From Atopobium sp. (lineage in GTDB: Bacteria; Actinomycetota; Coriobacteriia; Coriobacteriales; Atopobiaceae): a DNA stretch of 5,575 nucleotides. Shown here in pieces: positions 1 to 5,575 of this stretch; within the stretch, counting starts at the first letter, position 1, and each line of letters starts with the position of its first letter. The position numbers and the translations under genes are program-made. Below the pieces are notes generated by a model, which searched no databases, was not told the DNA's origin, and was given only the letters and a program-made list of their open reading frames with translations. The DNA lies in assembly GCA_015259035.1 (NCBI GenBank), contig JABZHC010000047.1:1-5575 (forward strand), given 5' to 3'.

Positions 1-2
1 AT

Positions 3-110
3 CAGATTGTTAACAATTTCATGAAATTTGAGCTTCAAAATTCTCAAGCAAGAGAGTCTGTGTACACTAAGAAAAAGACAGTTAAGAGGATGCACAATCT
101 GCGCAAATAA
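3..110 (+). CDS. Possible C-terminal end of an upstream gene (partial)
   Basis: One forward frame stays open from the window edge to a TAA at 108-110 and would encode about 35 residues. They are polar, end in a lysine/arginine-rich tail (KKKTVKRMHNLRK) and show no recognisable domain. The other two forward frames stop within the first 30 bases. An open run this short can occur by chance. If real, it would be the end of a gene 39 nt upstream of the HD-domain gene and could share its transcript, since I see no terminator between them. An internal ATG at 21 has no good ribosome binding site, so a separate small gene is less likely than a truncated tail. Confidence 0.35.
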   Translation, partial: QIVNNFMKFELQNSQARESVYTKKKTVKRMHNLRK

Positions 111-149
111 TGCGTGAGAGATACGTTTGAATGTGTTGAGCGGGGAGTT

Positions 150-794
150 ATGAACTTAAAAATTATCGATGACGCTTTGGACTTTGTGAAGCGGGTCTTC
201 TCCACAGATTTTAGTGGTCACGATTACTTCCACACGTTGCGTGTGTACAAAATGGCTGTAAGAATTGCGCAAGAAGAGGGAGCAAATCAAGAGGTTGTTG
301 CCCTTGCTGCGCTTTTGCATGATGTTGATGACATTAAGCTTTCTCCAGAGACGCATGAACACAAGGACAGGGCCGTTGCTTTCCTGCGTCAGCATGTTGT
401 CGACGAGGCCACTATCCAGGCAATTTGTACCGCAATCGATGAGGTTTCTTTCTCGGGAACAGACTCGGTAGTTCCTTCAACGCTTGAAGGTATGTGCGTT
501 CAAGACGCAGATCGCCTGGACGCGCTTGGTGCTGTTGGCATCGCACGCACCTTTGCTTATGGCGGAAGTCATGGTCGCGGTATGTATGACCCAGATGAAC
601 CACCAACCCTTAACATGGGCGGCGAGGAGTATCACTCACACAAATCAACGTCGCTCAACCATTTTTACGAGAAACTCTTCTTGCTGGCAGACATGATGAA
701 TACGCGCAGCGGCAAAGAACTTGGAAAAGCTCGCGAGAAGTACATGTGTGAGTATGTTGACCAGTTCTTAGATGAGTGGAACGGTAAACTTTAA
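150..794 (+). CDS. HD-domain phosphohydrolase, YedJ-like
   Basis: This 214-residue soluble protein belongs to the HD superfamily of metal-dependent phosphohydrolases, which cleave phosphate esters or nucleotides in the cytoplasm. The metal site is complete: H28 in the first helix region, the paired H57-D58 in LLHDVDD, and D121 in the VQDADRLDALGAVG motif (117-130). That motif, and the C-terminal stretch LNHFYEKLFLL...MNTRSGKEL (169-191), closely resemble E. coli YedJ (about 231 aa, substrate not established), so length and architecture fit an intact member. I chose the ATG at 150 because GGGGAG stands just before it, although its 2-nt spacing is tight. A GTG at 114 would add 12 residues but has no Shine-Dalgarno sequence. 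The family call is secure; the substrate is unknown. Confidence 0.88.
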   Translation: MNLKIIDDALDFVKRVFSTDFSGHDYFHTLRVYKMAVRIAQEEGANQEVVALAALLHDVDDIKLSPETHEHKDRAVAFLRQHVVDEATIQAICTAIDEVSFSGTDSVVPSTLEGMCVQDADRLDALGAVGIARTFAYGGSHGRGMYDPDEPPTLNMGGEEYHSHKSTSLNHFYEKLFLLADMMNTRSGKELGKAREKYMCEYVDQFLDEWNGKL

Positions 795-835
795 GATATA
801 GTTTTTAGCTATATGAATTAGTTAAGTATTTGTAT

Positions 836-847
836 TTCACAAGTGAA
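836..847. promoter_or_regulatory. Inverted repeat overlapping the -35 box, possible operator
   Basis: TTCAC-AA-GTGAA is a perfect 5-bp inverted repeat with a 2-nt centre, and it starts exactly at the predicted -35 box. A repressor bound here would block RNA polymerase. The repeat is short, so chance is possible and the regulator is unknown. Confidence 0.3.
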
Positions 848-864
848 GTGCTGATTGTCATACT
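836..864 (+). promoter_or_regulatory. Sigma70-like extended -10 promoter for the MetE-like gene
   Basis: The -35 box TTCACA (836-841) matches TTGACA at 5 of 6 positions. A 17-nt spacer leads to the -10 box CATACT (859-864), which matches TATAAT at 4 of 6 positions and is preceded by an extended -10 TG at 856-857. Transcription would begin near 871, giving a leader of about 25 nt before the ATG at 896. That leaves no room for a SAM (S-box) or T-box riboswitch, which controls some methionine-cycle genes in other bacteria. The prediction is from sequence only. Confidence 0.55.
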
Positions 865-895
865 GGTTTCTCGTAAGCAGTTCTAAGGGGTCATT

Positions 896-2023
896 ATGGC
901 AATCAAAAATGATAAAACTACTCCACATCGTTTTGATGTTGTTGGCAGCTTTCTTCGTCCAGAGAATCTCAAGCAGGCTCGTATTCAGTTTGAAAAAGAT
1001 CAGATTGATGCACATGAGCTCAAGCAAGTAGAGGACAAAGCTATTACAGAGCTTATCCAAAAGGAGAAGCAGGCAGGCCTTAAAGTCATTACTGACGGTG
1101 AGTTTAGACGTGCAACCTGGCACCTCGATTTTATGTGGGCGTTTGAAGGTATTGGCCATGCGCCAACTAATACCGGACTGCCTTTCCACGATGAGACTGC
1201 AAAGATTGATGACACCTTCCTCGTAGGAAAAGTGGAGCTCACCAAAGAGCATCCCTTTGTAGAGCACTTCCGCTTTGTTCAGCAGTTTGAGGACGAGACA
1301 ACCGTTGCCAAGCTTACTATTCCTGCACCTGCACAGTTTATTGAGCAGTTCATTATGCCCATGAACCGCGAGCAGACTAACAAGTACTATGCCAACGACC
1401 AGGACCTTCTTGAAGACATTGTTGCTGGCTACGGTGCGTTTATTAAGCAGGTATATGCTGCAGGCTGTCGTAATCTTCAGCTTGATGACTGCTCATGGGG
1501 CGTGCTAGTTGACCCTCGTGCAGAGCTTTTCTTTGGCGCTGACCAGAAAGGTCTTAAGAAGATCAAGGCGCTGCTGCTTGAGATCAACAACCGCGTTCTT
1601 GATGCGGCTCCAGCTGATCTGACTTTTAACACGCACGTTTGTCGTGGCAACTTCCATAGTACCTGGGCTTGCGAGGGTGGCTATGACGATGTGGCCGATG
1701 CTCTTCTTGCTCAAGAGCACGTAAACGCTTTCTTCTTAGAATTTGATGATCATCGCTCCGGTGGCTTTGGGCCCCTGGCTTCTGTTCCAGCTGGTAAAAA
1801 GGTTGTGCTTGGTCTGATCACCACCAAGCACGCCCAGCTGGAAGAGAAAGCCAAGGTTATCGAGCGCATTCATGAGGCAGCTCAGTACGTGCCTCTGGAG
1901 AATCTCTGCCTTTCTCCCCAGTGTGGCTTTGCAAGCTGCGAGATTGGTAACAAGCTCACCGAAGATGAGCAGTGGGCAAAGATTGCGCTTGTAAAAGAAA
2001 TTGCTGAAGAGGTTTGGGGCTAA
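896..2023 (+). CDS. MetE-like cobalamin-independent methyltransferase (single-domain, YxjG type)
   Basis: This 375-residue cytoplasmic enzyme corresponds to the C-terminal catalytic domain of cobalamin-independent methionine synthase, without the N-terminal half of full-length MetE (about 750 aa). It resembles Bacillus YxjG/YxjH. All four expected zinc ligands are visible: H247 and C249 (THVCRGNFH), E282 (FFLEFDD) and C343 (SPQCGFAS). Also present are the N-terminal VVGSFLRP motif (15-22), TDGEFRR (66-72) and LQLDD (194-198), typical of the family's substrate-binding barrel. Zinc would activate a thiol, probably homocysteine, for methylation to methionine. The methyl donor of one-domain homologues is less certain than for full MetE. 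The ATG at 896 follows TAAGGGG (884-890) with a 5-nt spacer. The gene has its own promoter and terminator, so it is probably monocistronic. Confidence 0.92.
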   Translation: MAIKNDKTTPHRFDVVGSFLRPENLKQARIQFEKDQIDAHELKQVEDKAITELIQKEKQAGLKVITDGEFRRATWHLDFMWAFEGIGHAPTNTGLPFHDETAKIDDTFLVGKVELTKEHPFVEHFRFVQQFEDETTVAKLTIPAPAQFIEQFIMPMNREQTNKYYANDQDLLEDIVAGYGAFIKQVYAAGCRNLQLDDCSWGVLVDPRAELFFGADQKGLKKIKALLLEINNRVLDAAPADLTFNTHVCRGNFHSTWACEGGYDDVADALLAQEHVNAFFLEFDDHRSGGFGPLASVPAGKKVVLGLITTKHAQLEEKAKVIERIHEAAQYVPLENLCLSPQCGFASCEIGNKLTEDEQWAKIALVKEIAEEVWG

Positions 2024-2098
2024 ATGTCAGCTGTTTTACGGCTAATTTGCAGATAACGTACCGTTTACCGAAGAGTTTCTGACCATACGTTCTTCTCG

Positions 2099-2132
2099 AC
2101 TCCTGTCCACTAAAATGGACAGGAGTTTTTTT
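2099..2132 (+). terminator. Strong rho-independent terminator after the MetE-like gene
   Basis: A perfect 11-bp stem runs from ACTCCTGTCCA (2099-2109) to TGGACAGGAGT (2116-2126) with a 6-nt loop, CTAAAA. It continues into a run of seven T residues (2126-2132). It lies 75 nt after the MetE-like stop codon and only 25 nt before the ATG of the next gene. It therefore either ends the upstream transcript or, if the regulator's promoter lies upstream of it, acts as an attenuator in that gene's leader. The stem contains the palindrome TGTCCA-N6-TGGACA, which recurs at 3565-3582. Confidence 0.93.
2104..2121. repeat. Spaced palindrome TGTCCA-N6-TGGACA, copy 1
   Basis: This 18-bp element is the core of the terminator stem, centred about 45 nt before the WYL regulator's start codon. 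The same arms with the same 6-nt spacing recur at 3565-3582. It may be no more than part of the terminator, or it may also serve as a binding site for the regulator. Confidence 0.45.
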
Positions 2133-2157
2133 ATTGGAGCTAGACTTCGGAGGCAGT

Positions 2158-3153
2158 ATGCCAAGCGAGAAGACCCGCTGCTTGCACCTCGTAAAAATTT
2201 TTGAGGAAGAAACTGACGATGACCATGGTCTGAGCACGCCTCAGCTTATTGAAAAGCTAGCAGAGCGCGGGCTAAGCGTGGAACGTAAAACACTCTACGA
2301 TGACATCAAATCGCTGCAGAATTTTGGTTACGACATTCAGTCTTACCAGCGCCATCCTGTTGAGTATGGTCTGGCAACCAGGAAGTTTCAGGCTGAAGAG
2401 CTCATGCTGATGGCAGACGCTGTGCAGTCATCAAAGTTTTTGACGGAGCGCAAAGCAAATAACCTGGTGAGCCTTATTGGCGAGTTGGGCGGAAAGTCTA
2501 CCTCTGATACGTTGAAGAAGCGCATCCATGTTGAGGGGCGTATTAAGTCGCAAAATGAGTCTGTGTTTTATGCGCTTAATGCTATTCAAACGGCTCTTTT
2601 GCAGAAGAAAAAGGTCTCGTTTAAGTACCGTAAGAAAGGCTTTAAAGATAAGGTTATTGAAGAGCTTCCCGTAAGAGAAGAAACGCCTGTTCAGCTCACC
2701 TATATTGATGATTTCTACTATCTTATTGTGTGGAACGATAAGCATCAAAACTTTGTCAATTATCGCGTGGATCGCATGTTTAGACTTGAGGTCTCTGATG
2801 CTGACGCCACGGTTAACGAGCAGATTAAGCAGTTTGATATAGACAAGTATCAAGAGCGCGTCTTTGGCATGTACTCGGGCGAGGTTGTAGAGGTCACGCT
2901 CCGTGTCAATGAGTGCGTAATGTGCTCGGTGTATGACCGTTTTGGAAAAAACATTATTTTGAACAATCCAAGTTCTGATGGAACTACAGCTGACGTGCAT
3001 GTTTCTGTAATGGAAGCTCCAACGTTTTATGGTTGGCTTGCAACCTTTGGAACAGATATAGAACTGGTAGCTCCAAAGAAGACCAGGCAGAAATACCAAG
3101 AGTACTTGAGCGAAATTCTTCAGAGCTACCAAACACAGAAAGTGACTAGCTAA
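2158..3153 (+). CDS. WYL-domain transcriptional regulator with N-terminal HTH
   Basis: This 331-residue protein has the usual length and layout of WYL regulators. An N-terminal winged helix-turn-helix spans about residues 5-75, with LSTPQLIEKLAERGLSVERK (25-44) followed by TLYDDIKSLQNFGYDI (45-60), the expected recognition-helix region. A central WYL domain covers about 135-215, and a C-terminal WCX-like segment about 240-325. The name-giving Trp-Tyr-Leu is YYL here (187-189). The conserved RVDRM (203-207) follows at the usual distance. WYL domains are thought to sense ligands, in some cases nucleic acid, and to alter DNA binding. The ATG at 2158 has GGAGG (2149-2153) with a 4-nt spacer. A TTG at 2134 in frame sits right after the terminator T-run and lacks a binding site. 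I could not identify a convincing promoter. The target is unknown; see the palindromes at 2104 and 3565. Confidence 0.9.
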   Translation: MPSEKTRCLHLVKIFEEETDDDHGLSTPQLIEKLAERGLSVERKTLYDDIKSLQNFGYDIQSYQRHPVEYGLATRKFQAEELMLMADAVQSSKFLTERKANNLVSLIGELGGKSTSDTLKKRIHVEGRIKSQNESVFYALNAIQTALLQKKKVSFKYRKKGFKDKVIEELPVREETPVQLTYIDDFYYLIVWNDKHQNFVNYRVDRMFRLEVSDADATVNEQIKQFDIDKYQERVFGMYSGEVVEVTLRVNECVMCSVYDRFGKNIILNNPSSDGTTADVHVSVMEAPTFYGWLATFGTDIELVAPKKTRQKYQEYLSEILQSYQTQKVTS

Positions 3154-3186
3154 ACCAGGTCAAAACAAGTAGTCTTTCTCGCCCAA
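3154..3186. other. Short convergent intergenic gap without a clear terminator
   Basis: The WYL gene and the oppositely oriented HIRAN gene end only 33 bp apart. I see no GC-rich hairpin followed by a T-run on either strand. The only complementarity is a weak GACTA/TAGTC pairing across a long loop. The two transcripts may therefore overlap at their 3' ends. Confidence 0.5.
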
Positions 3187-3510
3187 TTAACGAGCATCAA
3201 TGACGTAAAGACCTGCTTTAACAAGAAGATGACCATGGTGATCGCTGAGCTGCGTGATCTTGCAAGTAACAATGTTTTGATGTCCGTAGAAGAGCAAAGT
3301 ACTCCAGAGAGAATTGCTTTCTCTAGGAACAAAGCCCAGCTTGTGGTCATTAGAGTACAGAGCAAGAGCCTCTGGGTCGTAGGGGTTATCACGTTCAGGA
3401 ACAATGGTTAGATCTGAGCCAAGTTTGAGCTGGTCAAAGACAAGAGGAGCGTCGTAGTAGGGAAGACCGGAAACAACGAAGGAATCAACAAGCTTTGTAG
3501 GACTGTACAT
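3187..3510 (-). CDS. Small stand-alone HIRAN-domain protein
   Basis: This 107-residue protein consists almost wholly of a HIRAN domain. Visible motifs are the opening VVSGLPYYDAP (12-22), LKLGSDLTIVPER (28-40), the diagnostic DNPYDPEALALY (41-52) and HKLGFVPRE (56-64). HIRAN domains occur fused to SNF2 helicases and nucleases and also as small bacterial proteins. In HLTF the domain binds single-stranded 3' DNA ends, so a role in handling damaged DNA or stalled forks is a plausible inference but is not shown here. No catalytic domain, signal peptide or membrane segment is present. The ATG at 3510 has a near-perfect AAGGAGG (plus-strand 3516-3522) with a 5-nt spacer. The gene is convergent with the WYL regulator and divergent from the acetyltransferase. 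Length is typical for a single-domain form, with no sign of truncation. Confidence 0.88.
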   Translation of the reverse strand: MYSPTKLVDSFVVSGLPYYDAPLVFDQLKLGSDLTIVPERDNPYDPEALALYSNDHKLGFVPRESNSLWSTLLFYGHQNIVTCKITQLSDHHGHLLVKAGLYVIDAR

Positions 3511-3564
3511 AAGAGCCTCCTTAGAAGATGTTGAGAATAGAATATGGATTTGTTAAAGAATGAG

Positions 3565-3582
3565 TGTCCAACAGATTGGACA
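3565..3582. promoter_or_regulatory. Spaced palindrome TGTCCAA-N4-TTGGACA, copy 2, candidate operator
   Basis: This perfect inverted repeat with 7-bp arms lies between the divergent HIRAN (start 3510) and GNAT (start 3646) genes, 55 and 64 nt from their start codons. It is not followed by a T-run on either strand, so it is not an obvious terminator. Each arm also contains a -35-like TTGGAC, on opposite strands, but I found no good -10 at standard spacing. Its outer arms and spacing, TGTCCA-N6-TGGACA, equal those of copy 1 upstream of the WYL gene. Confidence 0.5.
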
Positions 3583-3645
3583 GTAAAAATAGCTGAAAGA
3601 CAAAACAGTAAGAGACAGAGACAAAGAGTTTCAAAAGGAGTTTGG

Positions 3646-4194
3646 ATGATTACCACTAAGAGATTGTTTCTTATTCCATGGCATGCATCTGACGCGGATG
3701 AGCTTTATGAACTAGCAAAAGATCTAGAGATCGGACCACTTTGTGGCTGGGAACCGCACAAGACTCTGGAAGATTCCAAGCAGGTTCTTGCAAATGTATT
3801 GTCCGAGAAGTTCTGTTATGCCGTAAAGGATATAAAGACTGGTCATGTAATTGGCTCGATGTCATTGGATTTTAAAGAAATTCCTGATCCAAAAGATTCC
3901 TCAAAGCAGTTGCATCAGGCAGAAATTGGCTATTGGATTGGTCGTCCTTATTGGGGACAAGGGTTGGCGCCTGAAGGCACTCAAGCTCTTACTACCTATG
4001 CATTTGAAGAGCATGGCGTTGACCAGGTGATTATTAGATATCTTGAGCGTAATAAGAGGTCTGCTTCAGTGGCTCAAAAGTGTGGCTTCACAGAAGCAGA
4101 AATCTTTACAGACTTGAATAAATATACAGGCAAAGAAGAGCAGTTTGGTATCTCAGTACTCACAAAAGAGGACTGGGAACGTGTTCAAAAATAG
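3646..4194 (+). CDS. GNAT family N-acetyltransferase, RimJ/RimL-like
   Basis: This 182-residue cytoplasmic enzyme should transfer an acetyl group from acetyl-CoA to an amine on a protein N-terminus or small molecule. The fold is easy to follow. It starts with TKRLFLIPWHASDADELYEL (4-23), typical of the Acetyltransf_3/RimJ-RimL group. The central strand AEIGYWIG (92-99) leads into the acetyl-CoA pyrophosphate-binding loop PYWGQGLAPEG (101-111), which fits the Q/R-x-x-G-x-G/A pattern. The closing motif is ERNKRSASVAQKCGF (134-148). Length is normal. The ATG at 3646 follows AAAGGAG (3634-3640) with a 5-nt spacer. An in-frame ATG at 3544 would add 34 residues, but these look like translated leader and run through the palindrome. 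The acceptor cannot be told from sequence. Confidence 0.9.
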   Translation: MITTKRLFLIPWHASDADELYELAKDLEIGPLCGWEPHKTLEDSKQVLANVLSEKFCYAVKDIKTGHVIGSMSLDFKEIPDPKDSSKQLHQAEIGYWIGRPYWGQGLAPEGTQALTTYAFEEHGVDQVIIRYLERNKRSASVAQKCGFTEAEIFTDLNKYTGKEEQFGISVLTKEDWERVQK

Positions 4195-4218
4195 CAGTTG
4201 TTCTCGCTATTTTGTGTG
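4188..4218 (+). terminator. Possible weak terminator overlapping the GNAT stop codon
   Basis: AAAATAGC (4188-4195) pairs perfectly with GCTATTTT (4206-4213) across a 10-nt loop. A T/G-rich stretch follows, reaching TTTTT at 4222-4226. The 5' arm contains the TAG stop at 4192-4194. The stem is AT-rich and the T-run is displaced, so termination would be weak or partial and some readthrough into the ABC gene is possible. Confidence 0.35.
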
Positions 4219-4339
4219 TTGTTTTTAAATGTTGCATAAGACAAACTCGTATATGAAACGACAAAACTACATGTAAAGCAATTAAAACAGTTAGTGGATT
4301 AAAGATTCTGCTTGTAAGAAAAGCGAAAGAAGTCTGTAT

Positions 4340-5575
4340 ATGATGATTAACAAACGCCTCATTGCCCTTATTGAGGAGAGTAAAAAATATATTGGTTTGA
4401 CCGTGCTTTACCAGTGGATTGCACTTCTCGCCAATATCGTATTTATGTATTCTCTGGCAAGAATGATACAAGCCCTATTCATGGATTATTTTGTCCTCGA
4501 AGAGCAGTTGGTGTTTATTGCACTCTGCCTTATTGCTGTTGTGATTAGGTATTTCTGCAAACTTGCTCAGCACAAGACAAGCTTTTACGCAGCAAAAAGG
4601 GTTAAAAAGACCCTTCGCGAGAAAATCTATCAGAAGCTTTTAGAGTTTGGTCCCTCGTATAAAAATTCATATGCGACCAGTGAGATTGTTCAGCTGGCAG
4701 TTGAAGGCGTTGACCAGCTAGAAACGTATTTTGCGCAGTATCTACCACAGTTCTTCTATGCAGCTTTGGCTCCGCTCACACTTTTTCTTGTTTTGCTCTT
4801 TATTAGTCCGGTAGTTGGCATTGTTTTGCTGGTATTTGTGCCGCTCATTCCAATGACCATCGTTCTTATCCAGAAGTTTGCAAAGAAGCTTTTGTCCAAG
4901 TATTGGGGCCAGTATACGCAGCTTGGCGATACGTTTTTGGAGAACCTGCAGGGTCTGACCACAGCAAAGATTTACAAGGCTGACGATTTTAAACACAAGC
5001 AGATGAACGAGGAAGCCGAGCACTTCAGGCGTATTACCATGAAGGTTCTAACCATGCAGCTCAACTCCATCACCGTGATGGACGTGGTTGCATTTGGTGG
5101 AAGCGCGCTTGGTACAATTCTTGCAATTCAGCAGGTAAATGACCGGTTCCTCTTTATGTGGGAAGGCGTCTTTGTCATTTTGATTTCGGCTGAGTTCTTC
5201 CTGCCTATGCGTCTTTTGGGCAGTTATTTCCACATTGCCATGAACGGTATGGCGGCATCGGATAAGATCTTTGACCTGCTTGATATGCCTGTTCGAGAGC
5301 AGGGAACCAAGACCGTTCCAGCTTCCAGTGATGTCGCTTTGCGCAACGTTTCTTTCTCCTACGACGGCGAGAAACCCGTCTTGGTGAATGTTTCTTTTGG
5401 AATGCGTGCTAACTCTTTGAATGCCCTGGTAGGAGAGTCAGGCTGCGGAAAATCGACAATTGCAGCACTTCTGACCGGAAAACTCCGCTCGTATTCTGGA
5501 GATGTTCTGTTTGGAAATACCAGTTTGTCAGACATTTCTGACCAGAATTTGCTTCAAAACGTTACATATATTGGT
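4340..5575 (+). CDS. CydD-like ABC exporter, permease fused to ATPase (5' part, truncated by window end)
   Basis: The frame is open for 412 codons to the window edge, against about 550-600 residues for a complete half-transporter. The N-terminal part is a type I ABC exporter membrane domain with hydrophobic segments at about 19-40, 55-73, 133-153, 155-178, 247-265 and 272-296. The stretch EFFLPMRLLGSYFHIAMNGMAASDKIFDLLD (285-315) is characteristic of CydD-type subunits. The ATPase domain starts near 332, with the aromatic Y341 and a complete Walker A, GESGCGKST (365-373, K371). Q-loop, signature, Walker B and switch histidine would lie past the edge. E. coli CydDC acts on reduced thiols or heme in cytochrome bd assembly, but substrate cannot be assigned here. 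The ATG at 4340 has GAAAGAAG (4325-4332) with a 7-nt spacer; the adjacent ATG at 4343 is an alternative. CydD-like genes are commonly followed by a CydC-like partner, which would be outside the window. Confidence 0.88.
   Translation, partial: MMINKRLIALIEESKKYIGLTVLYQWIALLANIVFMYSLARMIQALFMDYFVLEEQLVFIALCLIAVVIRYFCKLAQHKTSFYAAKRVKKTLREKIYQKLLEFGPSYKNSYATSEIVQLAVEGVDQLETYFAQYLPQFFYAALAPLTLFLVLLFISPVVGIVLLVFVPLIPMTIVLIQKFAKKLLSKYWGQYTQLGDTFLENLQGLTTAKIYKADDFKHKQMNEEAEHFRRITMKVLTMQLNSITVMDVVAFGGSALGTILAIQQVNDRFLFMWEGVFVILISAEFFLPMRLLGSYFHIAMNGMAASDKIFDLLDMPVREQGTKTVPASSDVALRNVSFSYDGEKPVLVNVSFGMRANSLNALVGESGCGKSTIAALLTGKLRSYSGDVLFGNTSLSDISDQNLLQNVTYIG

Noticed and set aside
114..149. Upstream GTG start for the HD-domain gene
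   Set aside because: No ribosome binding site precedes it, while the ATG at 150 follows GGGGAG and gives an N-terminus close to that of relatives.
796..814. ATATAG/CTATAT hairpin after the HD-domain gene as a terminator
   Set aside because: The 6-bp stem is almost all A/T and no T-run follows, so it would not terminate effectively.
818..1267. Antisense open frame (149 codons) covering the MetE-like promoter and 5' end
   Set aside because: No recognisable domain, and it overlaps the promoter and the strongly conserved N-terminus of the MetE-like enzyme.
2431..3132. Long antisense open frame (233 codons) opposite the WYL regulator
   Set aside because: It lies wholly within a confidently identified gene, its translation shows no domain, and it is best explained as a by-product of that gene's codon pattern.
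3544..3645. 34-residue N-terminal extension of the GNAT protein
   Set aside because: The added residues are outside the fold and run through a palindrome and a purine-rich leader. The ATG at 3646 has a clear AAAGGAG.
4160..4471. Minus-strand open frame spanning the GNAT-ABC intergenic region
   Set aside because: It begins with TTG inside the ABC gene, ends inside the GNAT gene, and shows no protein family signature.
1..5575. A novel defence or mobile system, CRISPR array, tRNA or insertion sequence
   Set aside because: No regularly spaced repeats, transposase, integrase or nuclease motifs, tRNA-like cloverleaf or terminal inverted repeats were seen. The WYL and HIRAN genes alone do not make a defence system.

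Overview
The window holds five protein-coding genes and possibly the tail of a sixth, in moderately AT-rich, densely coding bacterial DNA. Most genes have clear Shine-Dalgarno sequences. There is no rRNA, tRNA, CRISPR array, transposase or phage gene. Gene content and composition would fit a low- to mid-GC anaerobe, such as an Atopobium/Lancefieldella-type coriobacterium or a Firmicute. This is an inference; nothing in the window settles the taxonomy.

Layout, left to right. (1) At 3-110 (+) there is a short open frame that may be the C-terminal end of an upstream gene. (2) At 150-794 (+) lies a YedJ-type HD-domain phosphohydrolase. (3) At 896-2023 (+) lies a one-domain MetE-like (YxjG type) homocysteine methyltransferase with all four zinc ligands. 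It has its own sigma70-like extended -10 promoter at 836-864, with a small inverted repeat over the -35, and a strong intrinsic terminator at 2099-2132. (4) At 2158-3153 (+) lies an HTH + WYL-domain transcriptional regulator. (5) At 3187-3510 (-), convergent with the regulator, lies a small protein made almost entirely of a HIRAN domain. (6) At 3646-4194 (+), divergent from the HIRAN gene, lies a RimJ/RimL-like GNAT acetyltransferase. (7) At 4340 to the window end (+) lies the 5' part of a CydD-like ABC exporter with fused membrane and ATPase domains, cut just after Walker A.

The genes do not form one obvious pathway. Most look like single-gene units separated by promoters, terminators or strand changes. 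The most interesting signal is the spaced palindrome TGTCCA-N6-TGGACA, which occurs twice. One copy is the core of the terminator hairpin just before the WYL regulator. The other lies in the 135-bp divergent intergenic region between the HIRAN and GNAT genes. WYL regulators often act on their own and neighbouring promoters, so this is a candidate shared operator linking the regulator to the HIRAN/GNAT pair. The link is a hypothesis: the first copy is also fully explained as a terminator stem. I see no convincing new defence system or other large undescribed system here.
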